NCBI GenBank assembly: GCA_030431355.1
Contig: JAUIJG010000318.1
Span: forward strand, 1-6,185
Length of the DNA: 6,185 bases
Direction of reading: 5' to 3'
Origin: a bacterium
Lineage (GTDB): Bacteria; Cyanobacteriota; Vampirovibrionia; Obscuribacterales; Obscuribacteraceae
A program made the position numbers and the translations under genes. Positions 1 to 6,185 of the stretch are shown here, one piece after another. Positions within the stretch are counted from its first letter, which is position 1, and each line of letters begins with the position of its first letter. Under the pieces are notes generated by a model. That model made no database searches and was not told where the DNA came from. It saw nothing but the letters and a program-made list of their open reading frames with translations.

Positions 1-1
1 C

Positions 2-2041
2 CATACTGTCATGGATCTGCTCAAGCATTATCCGCGGCGTCATCTTGATTTTCAAAACAGATTGAAAATCTGTGAGTTGGAGGAAGATCAAGAGGTAAGC
101 ATCTTTGGTTCGATAAAGTCTGTAAGTGCTTTTCAATCGAAACGGAAGTCCGTATCAGTCATGACGATTCTCATTTCTGATGGCACCGGTAGTGTCGGTA
201 TTACACGATTTGTCGGTGGTAAGTCCAACAGATATTTGCTTGAGCGATATAAGCAACAGTTCCCAAAAGGCGCTCAAGTGATGGCTTCCGGAATAGTGGA
301 GCGAGACAGATACTCGCGCCGCTTCCAGCTGAAGAATGCCGAAATAGAAGTTTTAGGATTGCTTTCCGATCATGCCGAAGACTCAAGAGTAAGCTTGCAC
401 GCGGGAAGGTTGGTCCCTGTTTATCCCTTGACGGAGGGGCTTTCGCTTCGTCATCTACGCACAGTGATCAACAATGCGCTGGAGAAGTATGAAGGAGCGT
501 TGAAAGATCCTCTGCCGGACAAAGTTCGTTCGGACCTGAATCTCATGAGTTTCAAGGAAGCTCTTCGCACCATACATTTCCCTGATGATGTGGAGACAAA
601 GGATGAGGCGAGGAGAAGATTGGTTTTCGATGAGCTTTTCTCTATTCAGCTTCAGTTGGCTCATCGTCGCTATCAGTACGACTTAACTGAGACCGCTCTG
701 GAAATGAATTGTTCTGAGAACGGTCTGGTGGCAAAGTTGAAAGACTCGTTGCCTTTTACATTGACCGGCGCCCAGGAGAGAGTATTCAGGGAGATTTCCA
801 GGGATTTGTCTTCCGGCAAGCCGATGCACAGACTTGTTCAAGGAGATGTAGGTTCTGGTAAAACCGTTGTAGCTTTAATGGCTTTCCTGGTAGCGATTGA
901 AAATGGATTCCAGGGTGCGATGATGGCACCGACTGAGATACTAGCCGAGCAGCATTTCAGGCAGTTTCAACGTCTGCTTACTCCGCTAGGACTCAGGTGT
1001 GCGCTGGTTTTAGGAAAGCAGGGAGTGAAACAGCGTCGTGAGATTCATCAACAGATTTTGAGTGGACAGATCAACATAGCAGTCGGTACTCATGCTCTGA
1101 TTGAAGACAAAGTTGAATTCAAAAACCTTGGTTTGATTATTATCGATGAACAACATAGATTTGGTGTCAAGCAAAGGGCACGCCTGAAAGCGAAAAGTCA
1201 GAGTCCTGAGTTGTTGACGATGACAGCCACTCCTATTCCAAGGACGTTAGCCATGACCATGCATGGTGACTTAGACGTTTCAGAAATTGATGAATTGCCA
1301 CCAGGTAGAAAGCCGATTAAGACAAAGCTGTTGAGGCCCTCGCAGAAGCGTGAAATGTGGGATTTTGTTTTGAGTGAAGTTTCAACCGGCCGGCAAGTTT
1401 ATATTGTGTTTCCGCTAATTGACGAGTCCGAGAGTCTTGCCGCCAAAGCGGCTACCGCCGAGTTCGAAAAATTGGTTAAGAAATATCCGAAACTGAAATT
1501 TGGATTGATGCACGGCAAGTTGAAATCCAAAGAGAAAGATGAGGTCATGGAGCAGTTCCGGGAAGGTGAGTATAACGTTCTGGTATCAACCACAGTGATA
1601 GAGGTCGGGGTGGATGTTCCCAACGCCACTATTATGATTATTGAAAACGCTGATAGATTCGGATTGGCACAACTTCATCAGCTTCGAGGTCGTGTCGGTC
1701 GTGGCAGCGATCAGTCTTATTGCTTCCTGGTGTCGGATATGAAGTCCCAGGGAACAAGAGAGCGGTTGGAAATTCTGGAGTTGACCAATGACGGATTCGT
1801 TGTCGCTGAGAAGGATTTGGAGATTCGTGGTCCTGGTGAATTCATGGGTTATAAGCAGAGTGGCTTGCCTGATCTAGTGTTAGCTGATCTTGTTGAAGAC
1901 GCAAAAATCCTGGAAGAAGCCCGAAACACAGCAATAGCGTTGGTGAAAGAGGACCCGGACCTCTCGACCTATCCAGGTCTGAAGAAGCTTTTGACGGAGA
2001 GGCTTCGCTTGAGTGAAGCTGAGGTTATGCGTTCGGGGTAG
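2..2041 (+). CDS. recG: ATP-dependent DNA helicase RecG, N-terminally truncated by window edge
   Basis: RecG is a superfamily 2 DNA translocase that remodels stalled replication forks and branch-migrates Holliday junctions and D- and R-loops in the cytoplasm. The frame is open to the left edge (H-T-V before Met at 11), and HTVMDLL aligns with the interior of the RecG wedge region, so the Met at 11 is not the true start. Numbering from that Met, the wedge/OB-fold is at about 1-130. LPFTLTGAQ is at 247-255, Walker A GDVGSGKT at 278-285, APTEILAEQH at 306-315, the DEQH box at 379-382 and TATPIPRTLA at 405-414. In the C-terminal helicase lobe, STTVIEVGVDVPNA is at 526-539 and QLRGRVGRG at 557-565. 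The TRG-type C-terminal motif (GFVVAEKDLEIRGPGEFMG) follows. At least 679 residues are visible, against about 690 for E. coli RecG and more for cyanobacterial forms, so a substantial N-terminal piece may be missing. All catalytic motifs are intact and there is no frameshift. Confidence 0.97.
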   Translation, partial: HTVMDLLKHYPRRHLDFQNRLKICELEEDQEVSIFGSIKSVSAFQSKRKSVSVMTILISDGTGSVGITRFVGGKSNRYLLERYKQQFPKGAQVMASGIVERDRYSRRFQLKNAEIEVLGLLSDHAEDSRVSLHAGRLVPVYPLTEGLSLRHLRTVINNALEKYEGALKDPLPDKVRSDLNLMSFKEALRTIHFPDDVETKDEARRRLVFDELFSIQLQLAHRRYQYDLTETALEMNCSENGLVAKLKDSLPFTLTGAQERVFREISRDLSSGKPMHRLVQGDVGSGKTVVALMAFLVAIENGFQGAMMAPTEILAEQHFRQFQRLLTPLGLRCALVLGKQGVKQRREIHQQILSGQINIAVGTHALIEDKVEFKNLGLIIIDEQHRFGVKQRARLKAKSQSPELLTMTATPIPRTLAMTMHGDLDVSEIDELPPGRKPIKTKLLRPSQKREMWDFVLSEVSTGRQVYIVFPLIDESESLAAKAATAEFEKLVKKYPKLKFGLMHGKLKSKEKDEVMEQFREGEYNVLVSTTVIEVGVDVPNATIMIIENADRFGLAQLHQLRGRVGRGSDQSYCFLVSDMKSQGTRERLEILELTNDGFVVAEKDLEIRGPGEFMGYKQSGLPDLVLADLVEDAKILEEARNTAIALVKEDPDLSTYPGLKKLLTERLRLSEAEVMRSG

Positions 2042-2076
2042 CTGATGCTGCTCGTGGTAGCTGATGCTGCTCGTGG
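2037..2076. repeat. 19-bp perfect tandem duplication over the recG stop codon
   Basis: The unit GGTAGCTGATGCTGCTCGT occurs twice back to back (2037-2055 and 2056-2074), followed by two further matching bases. The first copy contains the recG stop TAG (2039-2041). The second copy repeats the same TAG, so gain or loss of a copy would not change the RecG protein. The two copies are identical, which suggests a recent slippage duplication. No function is evident. Confidence 0.95.
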
Positions 2077-2078
2077 AT

Positions 2079-2107
2079 TTGACAGCTCATGAGCGCTGGA
2101 GTATTGA
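2079..2107 (+). promoter_or_regulatory. possible sigma70-type promoter with palindrome in spacer (weak)
   Basis: A consensus -35 hexamer TTGACA (2079-2084) is followed 17 bases later by TATTGA (2102-2107). The latter matches only the first three bases of the -10 consensus. The 10-bp palindrome GCTCATGAGC (2085-2094) directly abuts the -35 element inside the spacer, where a repressor or activator could bind. It would transcribe into the gene-poor stretch about 520 bases upstream of the TPR gene. The poor -10 makes chance a serious alternative. Confidence 0.2.
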
Positions 2108-2544
2108 GAGCGGCCGGGACGTGGACGGAACAGCGCCGGGGTGCTCTATATTTCAATTGGGCTCAGAAAAGACTTAATTTACAAAGAAATGTAAAAGTGG
2201 CATTTCCGGCATTTTTTGGTTTTGAAAGCCTTTGATACCAGTCGTTTTCGGTGTCAATCAGATTTAATATTCGGCTTTACCTTGCTGGGTGTTTTCGTCA
2301 AAAATTCTCTTGAAGAATCATAGTTCGCATGCATTTTTGCTGCTATTACTGTTGTTAATTGGGTTTACAGATCGCTCTAACCAGACTGAATTCTGTCGGA
2401 ACTGTATGCATTTGATTCCGTCGTCAAACGGATATCCGATTTATTGGAGCAGTGTTTTGAATCACGGTCTTGACGATGAAGTCGATTTTTCGACAATAGC
2501 AATTTTTATTTGCCGTTCAATAGCCGGAGTGCGTGCATCTACCA

Positions 2545-2573
2545 TTGACTGAGCCGTTTTCTCCTAGGATGAT
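2545..2573 (+). promoter_or_regulatory. candidate promoter for the TPR gene
   Basis: TTGACT (2545-2550, five of six bases of the -35 consensus) and GATGAT (2568-2573, four of six of the -10 consensus) are separated by 17 bases. They lie about 57 bases upstream of the TPR start codon, which would give a short leader. This was found by eye. A second candidate further upstream (2470-2497) competes with it. Confidence 0.3.
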
Positions 2574-2620
2574 GGTCAGAAGAATTTGCCGCACAGTTCA
2601 ATCTCAGTTGGGTTTTTAGC

Positions 2621-2624
2621 GAGG
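2621..2624 (+). promoter_or_regulatory. Shine-Dalgarno site of the TPR gene
   Basis: GAGG lies five bases before the ATG at 2630. This spacing supports that ATG as the start, which also places the hydrophobic signal peptide correctly at the N-terminus. Confidence 0.6.
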
Positions 2625-2629
2625 CGTTT

Positions 2630-3322
2630 ATGCGCAGTCAGAGAAATTTCATAGCCATTTCACTCTTTTGTTTATGTTTTGCCTTCGGTCAATTTCTCGG
2701 TGCGATGCCGGTTCTGGCAGATTCGCCGCCTGTCTTGAATGAAAAGACAAACCCCAAAATTTTGCGTGAATACGTAAAGAAGACAGATGAGCTTATAAGA
2801 ACGAAAGCACAAAATGCGAAGTTTCACGGCACTAAAGCTCAGCTACTTGAGTGGTTGAAAGATAATCAAGGTGCCATCGATGAGTATACGAAGGCTCTGA
2901 AGCTAGACCCGAAGAACTATGGCTACTGGGTGGGGAGAGCCAGATCCCATAGAGCTCTTAAGCTAAACGAGGAAGCCGAGCGAGATTACTCTAAGGCTCT
3001 CATGCTACGTGGAAATTCTGGGGGAGCGCTAACTGGTCGTGCATTAGCAAGGTTATTGCTTGGAGAGTTCTCTGGAGCATTGTCCGATGCTTCTGCTGCT
3101 GTAATTGCTGCTCCAAAAGAAAGGTTGGCCTGGTACGCAAAAGGTTCGGCAGAATCACATCTTGGAAAACACGCTATAGCTGTTAAGAGTCTCAGTAAAG
3201 CAATAGAACTTTGTCCAGACGATGCGGATTTTTATCTCAGGAGAAGTCAGGTATACGGAAAACTTGGAAACAAAGTACTGGCAAAGGAAGACCTGGCTAT
3301 GTACAAGAAATTAGCCAACTAA
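2630..3322 (+). CDS. secreted tetratricopeptide repeat (TPR) protein
   Basis: This 230-residue protein is probably exported and probably acts as a protein-binding scaffold outside the cytoplasm; its partner is unknown. Residues 1-30 form a classical signal peptide: basic MRSQR, a hydrophobic core at about 7-24, and a likely signal peptidase I site after VLA (28-30) before DSPP. The cysteines at 14 and 16 are inside the hydrophobic core and do not form a lipobox. From about residue 63 the protein is a run of 34-residue TPR units: 63-96 (GAIDEYTKALKLDPKN), 97-130 (EEAERDYSKALML), 131-164, 165-198 (AIAVKSLSKAIELCPDD) and a last partial unit at 199-230. The repeats occupy nearly the whole mature protein and no catalytic domain is present. 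The start is supported by GAGG five bases upstream. The next gene begins 62 bases downstream on the same strand with no terminator between them, so co-transcription is plausible. The family is too general for a gene name. Confidence 0.88.
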   Translation: MRSQRNFIAISLFCLCFAFGQFLGAMPVLADSPPVLNEKTNPKILREYVKKTDELIRTKAQNAKFHGTKAQLLEWLKDNQGAIDEYTKALKLDPKNYGYWVGRARSHRALKLNEEAERDYSKALMLRGNSGGALTGRALARLLLGEFSGALSDASAAVIAAPKERLAWYAKGSAESHLGKHAIAVKSLSKAIELCPDDADFYLRRSQVYGKLGNKVLAKEDLAMYKKLAN

Positions 3323-3384
3323 TTCTGGTGATCAAGGTCAAGCAAATGGGAATGAATTAGATATGACTGCCTTTTATACGAATC

Positions 3385-6185
3385 ATGCCCAATCCAGGTG
3401 ATATTGAGAAATCGAATTCGGTTAAGCCGGATGATAGGACGTCGCATAAGACGCCTGATGACAAGCCAGGAAACTTGTCAGCAGAGATTTTTACTCCTGG
3501 TGGAGACACTGTAACACAGCCTGGAGCTTCCAATACAGGACCTGAAAAGTCTGCGGAGTATCGAACTGAGGTGCCGAAGGCTGGTCAAGATCCCCAGGTG
3601 CCTGAAGCCGATCGAGCCACTCCTGGAGAAAGGACCAAATACTCTACTCAAGCCCGGGACGGCTCATATGCCAAAAACAGCGATGCTGGCTTGCAACCCG
3701 GGAATGGCACCATCGTCGAGTCTCCACCAGCTGCGGAAAAGGGAGCGGTTGCTGTCCGCCAACCTCCTGAAACTGGTGGCTCTACTAACTCTGAATTACT
3801 ACGCAATAAATCTGGAGAAGGCTTTCCATCTGGATTGGCGCAGAAGCCACAGGTCAAATCCGGAGAGCCACCTCTTGCGCCTGAGGCTAAAGCTGAAACT
3901 GGTACTGGTACAGTCAAGCCTCTGGCTGGAAATGCATTGGGTGGGACTGAGCTAGGTGGAGCTGGGTTAGGTGGAGATAAAGCGCTGTCGAAGCCCGGTG
4001 AACTTGCCGGTCAAAGCAAGCCGAAGGCAGCTTCGGGTCCCGGTGCGGAAATCGGAGCTGAGCGCATTCCCCCGGGCGGAGATAGAACTGGTCAGAAGCA
4101 AGGAGAAGCTGTGATTGATGGCTCCTCCAGAGCCAATGAAAAGGGACCAAGTACTCATTATGTAGAGAATTCGCAATTCGATAGAGGCTCGGTGAATCGC
4201 GATATGCGAGGAGAGCCAGCTAAAGGCGGTGATTCTGCAATCGGAGACGGTCGGAGTCTCGCCCCTGAACGCTTGCCGGTTCAGGGCACAGGCGAAAAGG
4301 TTACTCTCCATGGCAGCACAGCTCAGGGCAGTGCTGGACAATTTGATAATCGGCAAGCCGTGCCGCTGGAAGGAGATCCATTCAAGTCAGCCAACAACGC
4401 TTTAGGCGCCGGTCATACTGAAAGAAAGGTGCCCTTTGAATATGGAGGTGCCGCTGACCTTGCGAGTGGAAAGAAAGGACTTGAGGCAAGCAAGACTCTA
4501 GAGCCCGGCAGTGTTTCCGGAGAGATTAGAGGTGCTGGCAAAAGCATCGTGGAGCCGCTTAACGACATTCGAGTTCAAAATTCGAAAGGTAATTCTTCTA
4601 CCCATGGAGAGAAGGGGCACAGTATCGGAATTGAATCAGCTGGTCATGCCTCAGGTTTAGCGCCAAGCGGCAAAGTTCGGTCAGGTGAGGTAATTGATAA
4701 CGTTTCCTCCAGTGAAATTGAACCCGGTGGAAAAGGTGTCAAATCCGGTGCTCGCATCGACGTAAAAAATGATGGCACTGGAAAGCGAATTGAACTTAAC
4801 GGTGAAGAGATTCTTGTTTGGGATGGCAAGAACAGCCCACTGTATCCAAACTATAAGGGTAGAAGGGTGAGCCGTTTCATAGAGCCCCGGGGGACATCCG
4901 GCCGAAGGGGCGAATCTGTGGGACCTCGCGGTCAAGGGCAAGGAAAGTTCGGAGATCCAAGAGCGACCATTGATCCAAAAGAGCGCGCTCATATCGAAAA
5001 GGTCGTTAAGGCGACTGATCGGATCTTTTTCGGAGAAAAGAATCCTAAAACCTCTGTGAAGGTTAAAGGTGATTCTCGATCTAATAGAGCAGGAAGATTT
5101 GAAGAAGGGGCCAGTAAGAGCGACTCTAGAACAGGCGATGTTCGCAGTGGCAAGCTGGTGACAAAGTCAAGCAAAGGCACGGGGATTGGTTCCGATCGTG
5201 GTACTACCGGAGATACTGGTCCGGGCAAAGTGAGCGGGAAGCGTGGGGGGCTTTTAGCTGGTGAATTGCCTACGCATATTCCATTGCCTACTCTACAAGA
5301 CTTCAAGATTCGCTGGCCATTAGGCAAAAGAGGCGCAGAAGAGGGACGACAAGGTAGACCTGAAAAAGCTGGAGCAAAAGGCTCGCGTGTTGTATCTGAA
5401 AACATTTCAGGCAAGGGTGACAGAACCACACCGGCTCGCATCGTAGACAGAAAGCTTCCCAATCCCAAATCGATTGAAGCTAGTGCACGTTCTGTGGAAA
5501 AGAGTTTCTCCGCATTACTGCCTGAATCAAAGGTCAAGTTGGTTAGAGGAATTGAGGGCTCCAGGGATTTTGTTCCATCTAGAGTGACTGTGGGCAAGAG
5601 AGTCTCTGCCGATGCGACGTTTGTTCCTTCTTCTGTTTTGATTCAGCCTTTGGATTGGGGAAGTCTTCGGGGTTGGTCGGGGTTGCATGGAATTCTTGGT
5701 GGTGGCAAAGAGACAAAGAGCGCTGGTGCTAAAACGTCCGGCTCGGACATTGGCACTGAAAGAGGAGATACAGCTACGGTCAAGACCGGCACGAAGATGC
5801 CGGTAGGTGACACAGCAACGGTTAGGACCGGCACGAAAGCATTGGCAGGAGATACAGCAACGGTTAAAGCTGGCCCGAAATCTTCGGTAGGTGACACCGC
5901 CACAGTGAAAACTGGAGCGAAAGCAGAGAAAGGTGATGGTAATTCGCCGAAACCTGGAGCCGGTAACAGAAGTTCGGAGAGTGTTGAAGCTGGCGGCAAG
6001 TCGAAGTCAGAGAAGGCAAAGCCAGTTCAGAAAGCGGATGCTGGAGATAAGTCCGCCGTCGGTTCCTCTACGTTGAAAGAATCGAAGGATGCTTTTGCAG
6101 GCAAGCTACCCAGTATCAAAATGACCTATGAACAGAAAACCGGGAAGTCTATTTCCGAGAACCAGAGCCAGGCTAAAGCTTTTTC
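3385..6185 (+). CDS. giant Gly/Ser/Lys-rich low-complexity protein, C-terminus beyond window
   Basis: From ATG 3385 the frame is open to the window end: 933 full codons with no stop. I do not recognise a family. The product is hydrophilic, about 15% glycine by hand count, rich in Ser, Lys, Pro, Glu and Thr, has no cysteine and only four tryptophans. It shows no signal peptide or membrane segment, and most of it is probably disordered. Residues 1-472 carry a net charge near -5 and residues 473-933 near +35. More ordered-looking islands are 467-503 (EEILVWDGKNSPLYPNYKG within it), 533-552 (helix-like ERAHIEKVVKATDRIFF), 627-652 (KIRWPLGKRG), 693-712 and 745-772 (PLDWGSLRGWSGLHGILG). A pentad run LGGTE-LGGAG-LGG is at 185-197, and four 14-residue repeats are at 794-849. 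An in-frame TGA at 3364 limits upstream extension. ATG 3385 has no clear Shine-Dalgarno; CTG 3367 is the only alternative upstream. A surface, matrix or nucleic-acid-binding role is possible but unproven. Confidence 0.85.
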   Translation, partial: MPNPGDIEKSNSVKPDDRTSHKTPDDKPGNLSAEIFTPGGDTVTQPGASNTGPEKSAEYRTEVPKAGQDPQVPEADRATPGERTKYSTQARDGSYAKNSDAGLQPGNGTIVESPPAAEKGAVAVRQPPETGGSTNSELLRNKSGEGFPSGLAQKPQVKSGEPPLAPEAKAETGTGTVKPLAGNALGGTELGGAGLGGDKALSKPGELAGQSKPKAASGPGAEIGAERIPPGGDRTGQKQGEAVIDGSSRANEKGPSTHYVENSQFDRGSVNRDMRGEPAKGGDSAIGDGRSLAPERLPVQGTGEKVTLHGSTAQGSAGQFDNRQAVPLEGDPFKSANNALGAGHTERKVPFEYGGAADLASGKKGLEASKTLEPGSVSGEIRGAGKSIVEPLNDIRVQNSKGNSSTHGEKGHSIGIESAGHASGLAPSGKVRSGEVIDNVSSSEIEPGGKGVKSGARIDVKNDGTGKRIELNGEEILVWDGKNSPLYPNYKGRRVSRFIEPRGTSGRRGESVGPRGQGQGKFGDPRATIDPKERAHIEKVVKATDRIFFGEKNPKTSVKVKGDSRSNRAGRFEEGASKSDSRTGDVRSGKLVTKSSKGTGIGSDRGTTGDTGPGKVSGKRGGLLAGELPTHIPLPTLQDFKIRWPLGKRGAEEGRQGRPEKAGAKGSRVVSENISGKGDRTTPARIVDRKLPNPKSIEASARSVEKSFSALLPESKVKLVRGIEGSRDFVPSRVTVGKRVSADATFVPSSVLIQPLDWGSLRGWSGLHGILGGGKETKSAGAKTSGSDIGTERGDTATVKTGTKMPVGDTATVRTGTKALAGDTATVKAGPKSSVGDTATVKTGAKAEKGDGNSPKPGAGNRSSESVEAGGKSKSEKAKPVQKADAGDKSAVGSSTLKESKDAFAGKLPSIKMTYEQKTGKSISENQSQAKAF
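3937..3975 (+). repeat. degenerate 15-bp (5-residue) tandem repeat, LGG pentads
   Basis: Three consecutive units within the giant gene encode LGGTE, LGGAG and LGG(D). The leucine codon changes (TTG, CTA, TTA) while the amino acid is kept. This is a short glycine-rich linker-like run at residues 185-197 of the product. Confidence 0.6.
5764..5931 (+). repeat. four 42-bp tandem repeats encoding 14-residue GDTATV units
   Basis: Units start at 5764, 5806, 5848 and 5890, and a fragment (GDG) of a fifth starts at 5932. They encode GDTATVKTGTKMPV, GDTATVRTGTKALA, GDTATVKAGPKSSV and GDTATVKTGAKAEK (residues 794-849 of the giant protein). The core GDTATV is invariant, followed by a basic residue and x-G-x-K, then three variable residues. 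Units 1 and 4 differ in all eleven core codons, and ten of the differences are synonymous. Confidence 0.93.

Larger units (their letters stand above)
2042..2629. other. gene-poor intergenic stretch between recG and the TPR gene
   Basis: I see no convincing gene or structured RNA in these 588 bases. The first 100 bases are GC-richer; from about 2150 onward the stretch becomes visibly AT-rich. Contents that can be pointed to: the second copy of the 19-bp repeat; a 10-bp palindrome GCTCATGAGC (2085-2094); a weak inverted repeat TTTACA/TGTAAA with a 6-base loop (2178-2195); a T-rich run at 2212-2220; and a 5-bp stem GTCGA/TCGAC with a 4-base loop (2481-2494). No GC-rich hairpin followed by a T tract marks the end of recG transcription. 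A weak promoter-like pair TTGACG/GACAAT (2470-2475 and 2492-2497, spacer 16) is present, and a better-spaced one lies closer to the TPR gene. An 87-codon GTG-started frame (2289-2552) lacks a ribosome binding site and was not called. Confidence 0.6.

Noticed and set aside
201..1629. Short - strand frames inside recG
   Set aside because: They are antisense to a fully intact, recognisable helicase gene and have no independent support.
2091..2145. GAGCGCTG ... CAGCGC ... GCTC as a recG terminator
   Set aside because: The arms are separated by about 32 bases, pair imperfectly and are not followed by a T tract, so this is not a credible intrinsic terminator.
2289..2552. 87-codon GTG-started + strand frame with a Leu-rich hydrophobic run (about residues 15-26) and a CxxC (FCRNC)
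   Set aside because: There is no Shine-Dalgarno before the GTG. The hydrophobic run comes from T-rich DNA, and the rest has no family resemblance or repeat structure. It lies in AT-rich intergenic sequence and is most likely a chance frame, although a small membrane protein cannot be fully excluded.
3648..4356. Overlapping - strand frames of 78-129 codons and a + strand frame at 3668-3955
   Set aside because: They fall inside the continuous giant gene in other frames, contradict one another, and show no motif or start signal.
4989..5597. 202-codon - strand frame, with similar open - frames at 5643-5999 and 4644-4829
   Set aside because: These share one reverse frame whose wobble positions coincide with those of the + frame. 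The + protein is poor in the Tyr, His and Gln codon contexts that would create stops in that frame. It therefore stays open, and mirrors the 14-residue repeats, as a by-product. The - products are Pro/Ser/Leu-rich and broken into pieces, while the + frame is continuous for 933 codons.
5764..5931. Regular repeat array considered as CRISPR-like
   Set aside because: The 42-base period has no invariant DNA repeat or unique spacers. The conservation is at the amino-acid level within an open frame.

Overview
The window reads as a chromosomal segment of a bacterium with mid-range GC. Three genes lie on the + strand and none is convincing on the - strand. The best lineage clue is the RecG protein. 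Its wedge/OB-fold region (HYPRRHLDF, a longer insert around RFVGGKSNRYLLERY, then LVPVYPLTEG) resembles, from memory, cyanobacterial RecG more than the E. coli type. The other two genes are a secreted TPR protein and a very long low-complexity protein. Together these suggest the Cyanobacteria/Melainabacteria (Vampirovibrionia, for example Obscuribacterales-like) side of the tree. This placement is an inference and has not been tested.

Layout. Positions 2-2041 hold most of recG, cut off at its N-terminus by the window edge. A perfect 19-bp tandem duplication sits on the recG stop codon (2037-2076). A gene-poor stretch of about 590 bases follows (2042-2629). It contains weak promoter-like motifs and small inverted repeats, but no RNA gene or clear terminator that I can recognise. 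Positions 2630-3322 encode a 230-residue protein with an N-terminal signal peptide and about five tetratricopeptide repeats. After a 62-base gap with no terminator, a frame opens at ATG 3385 and stays open to the window end (at least 933 codons, no stop). It encodes a very large, cysteine-free, Gly/Ser/Lys/Pro-rich, probably mostly disordered protein.

How the genes relate. RecG is a housekeeping branch-migration helicase with no evident link to the others. The TPR gene and the giant gene are close and co-directional with nothing between them, so they may be co-transcribed; any functional partnership is speculation. The giant gene is the item of interest. It matches no family I recognise, carries four tandem 14-residue repeats whose DNA has diverged mainly at third codon positions, and changes from near-neutral charge in its first half to strongly basic in its second half. 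Its C-terminus, which may carry the diagnostic domain, lies beyond the window.
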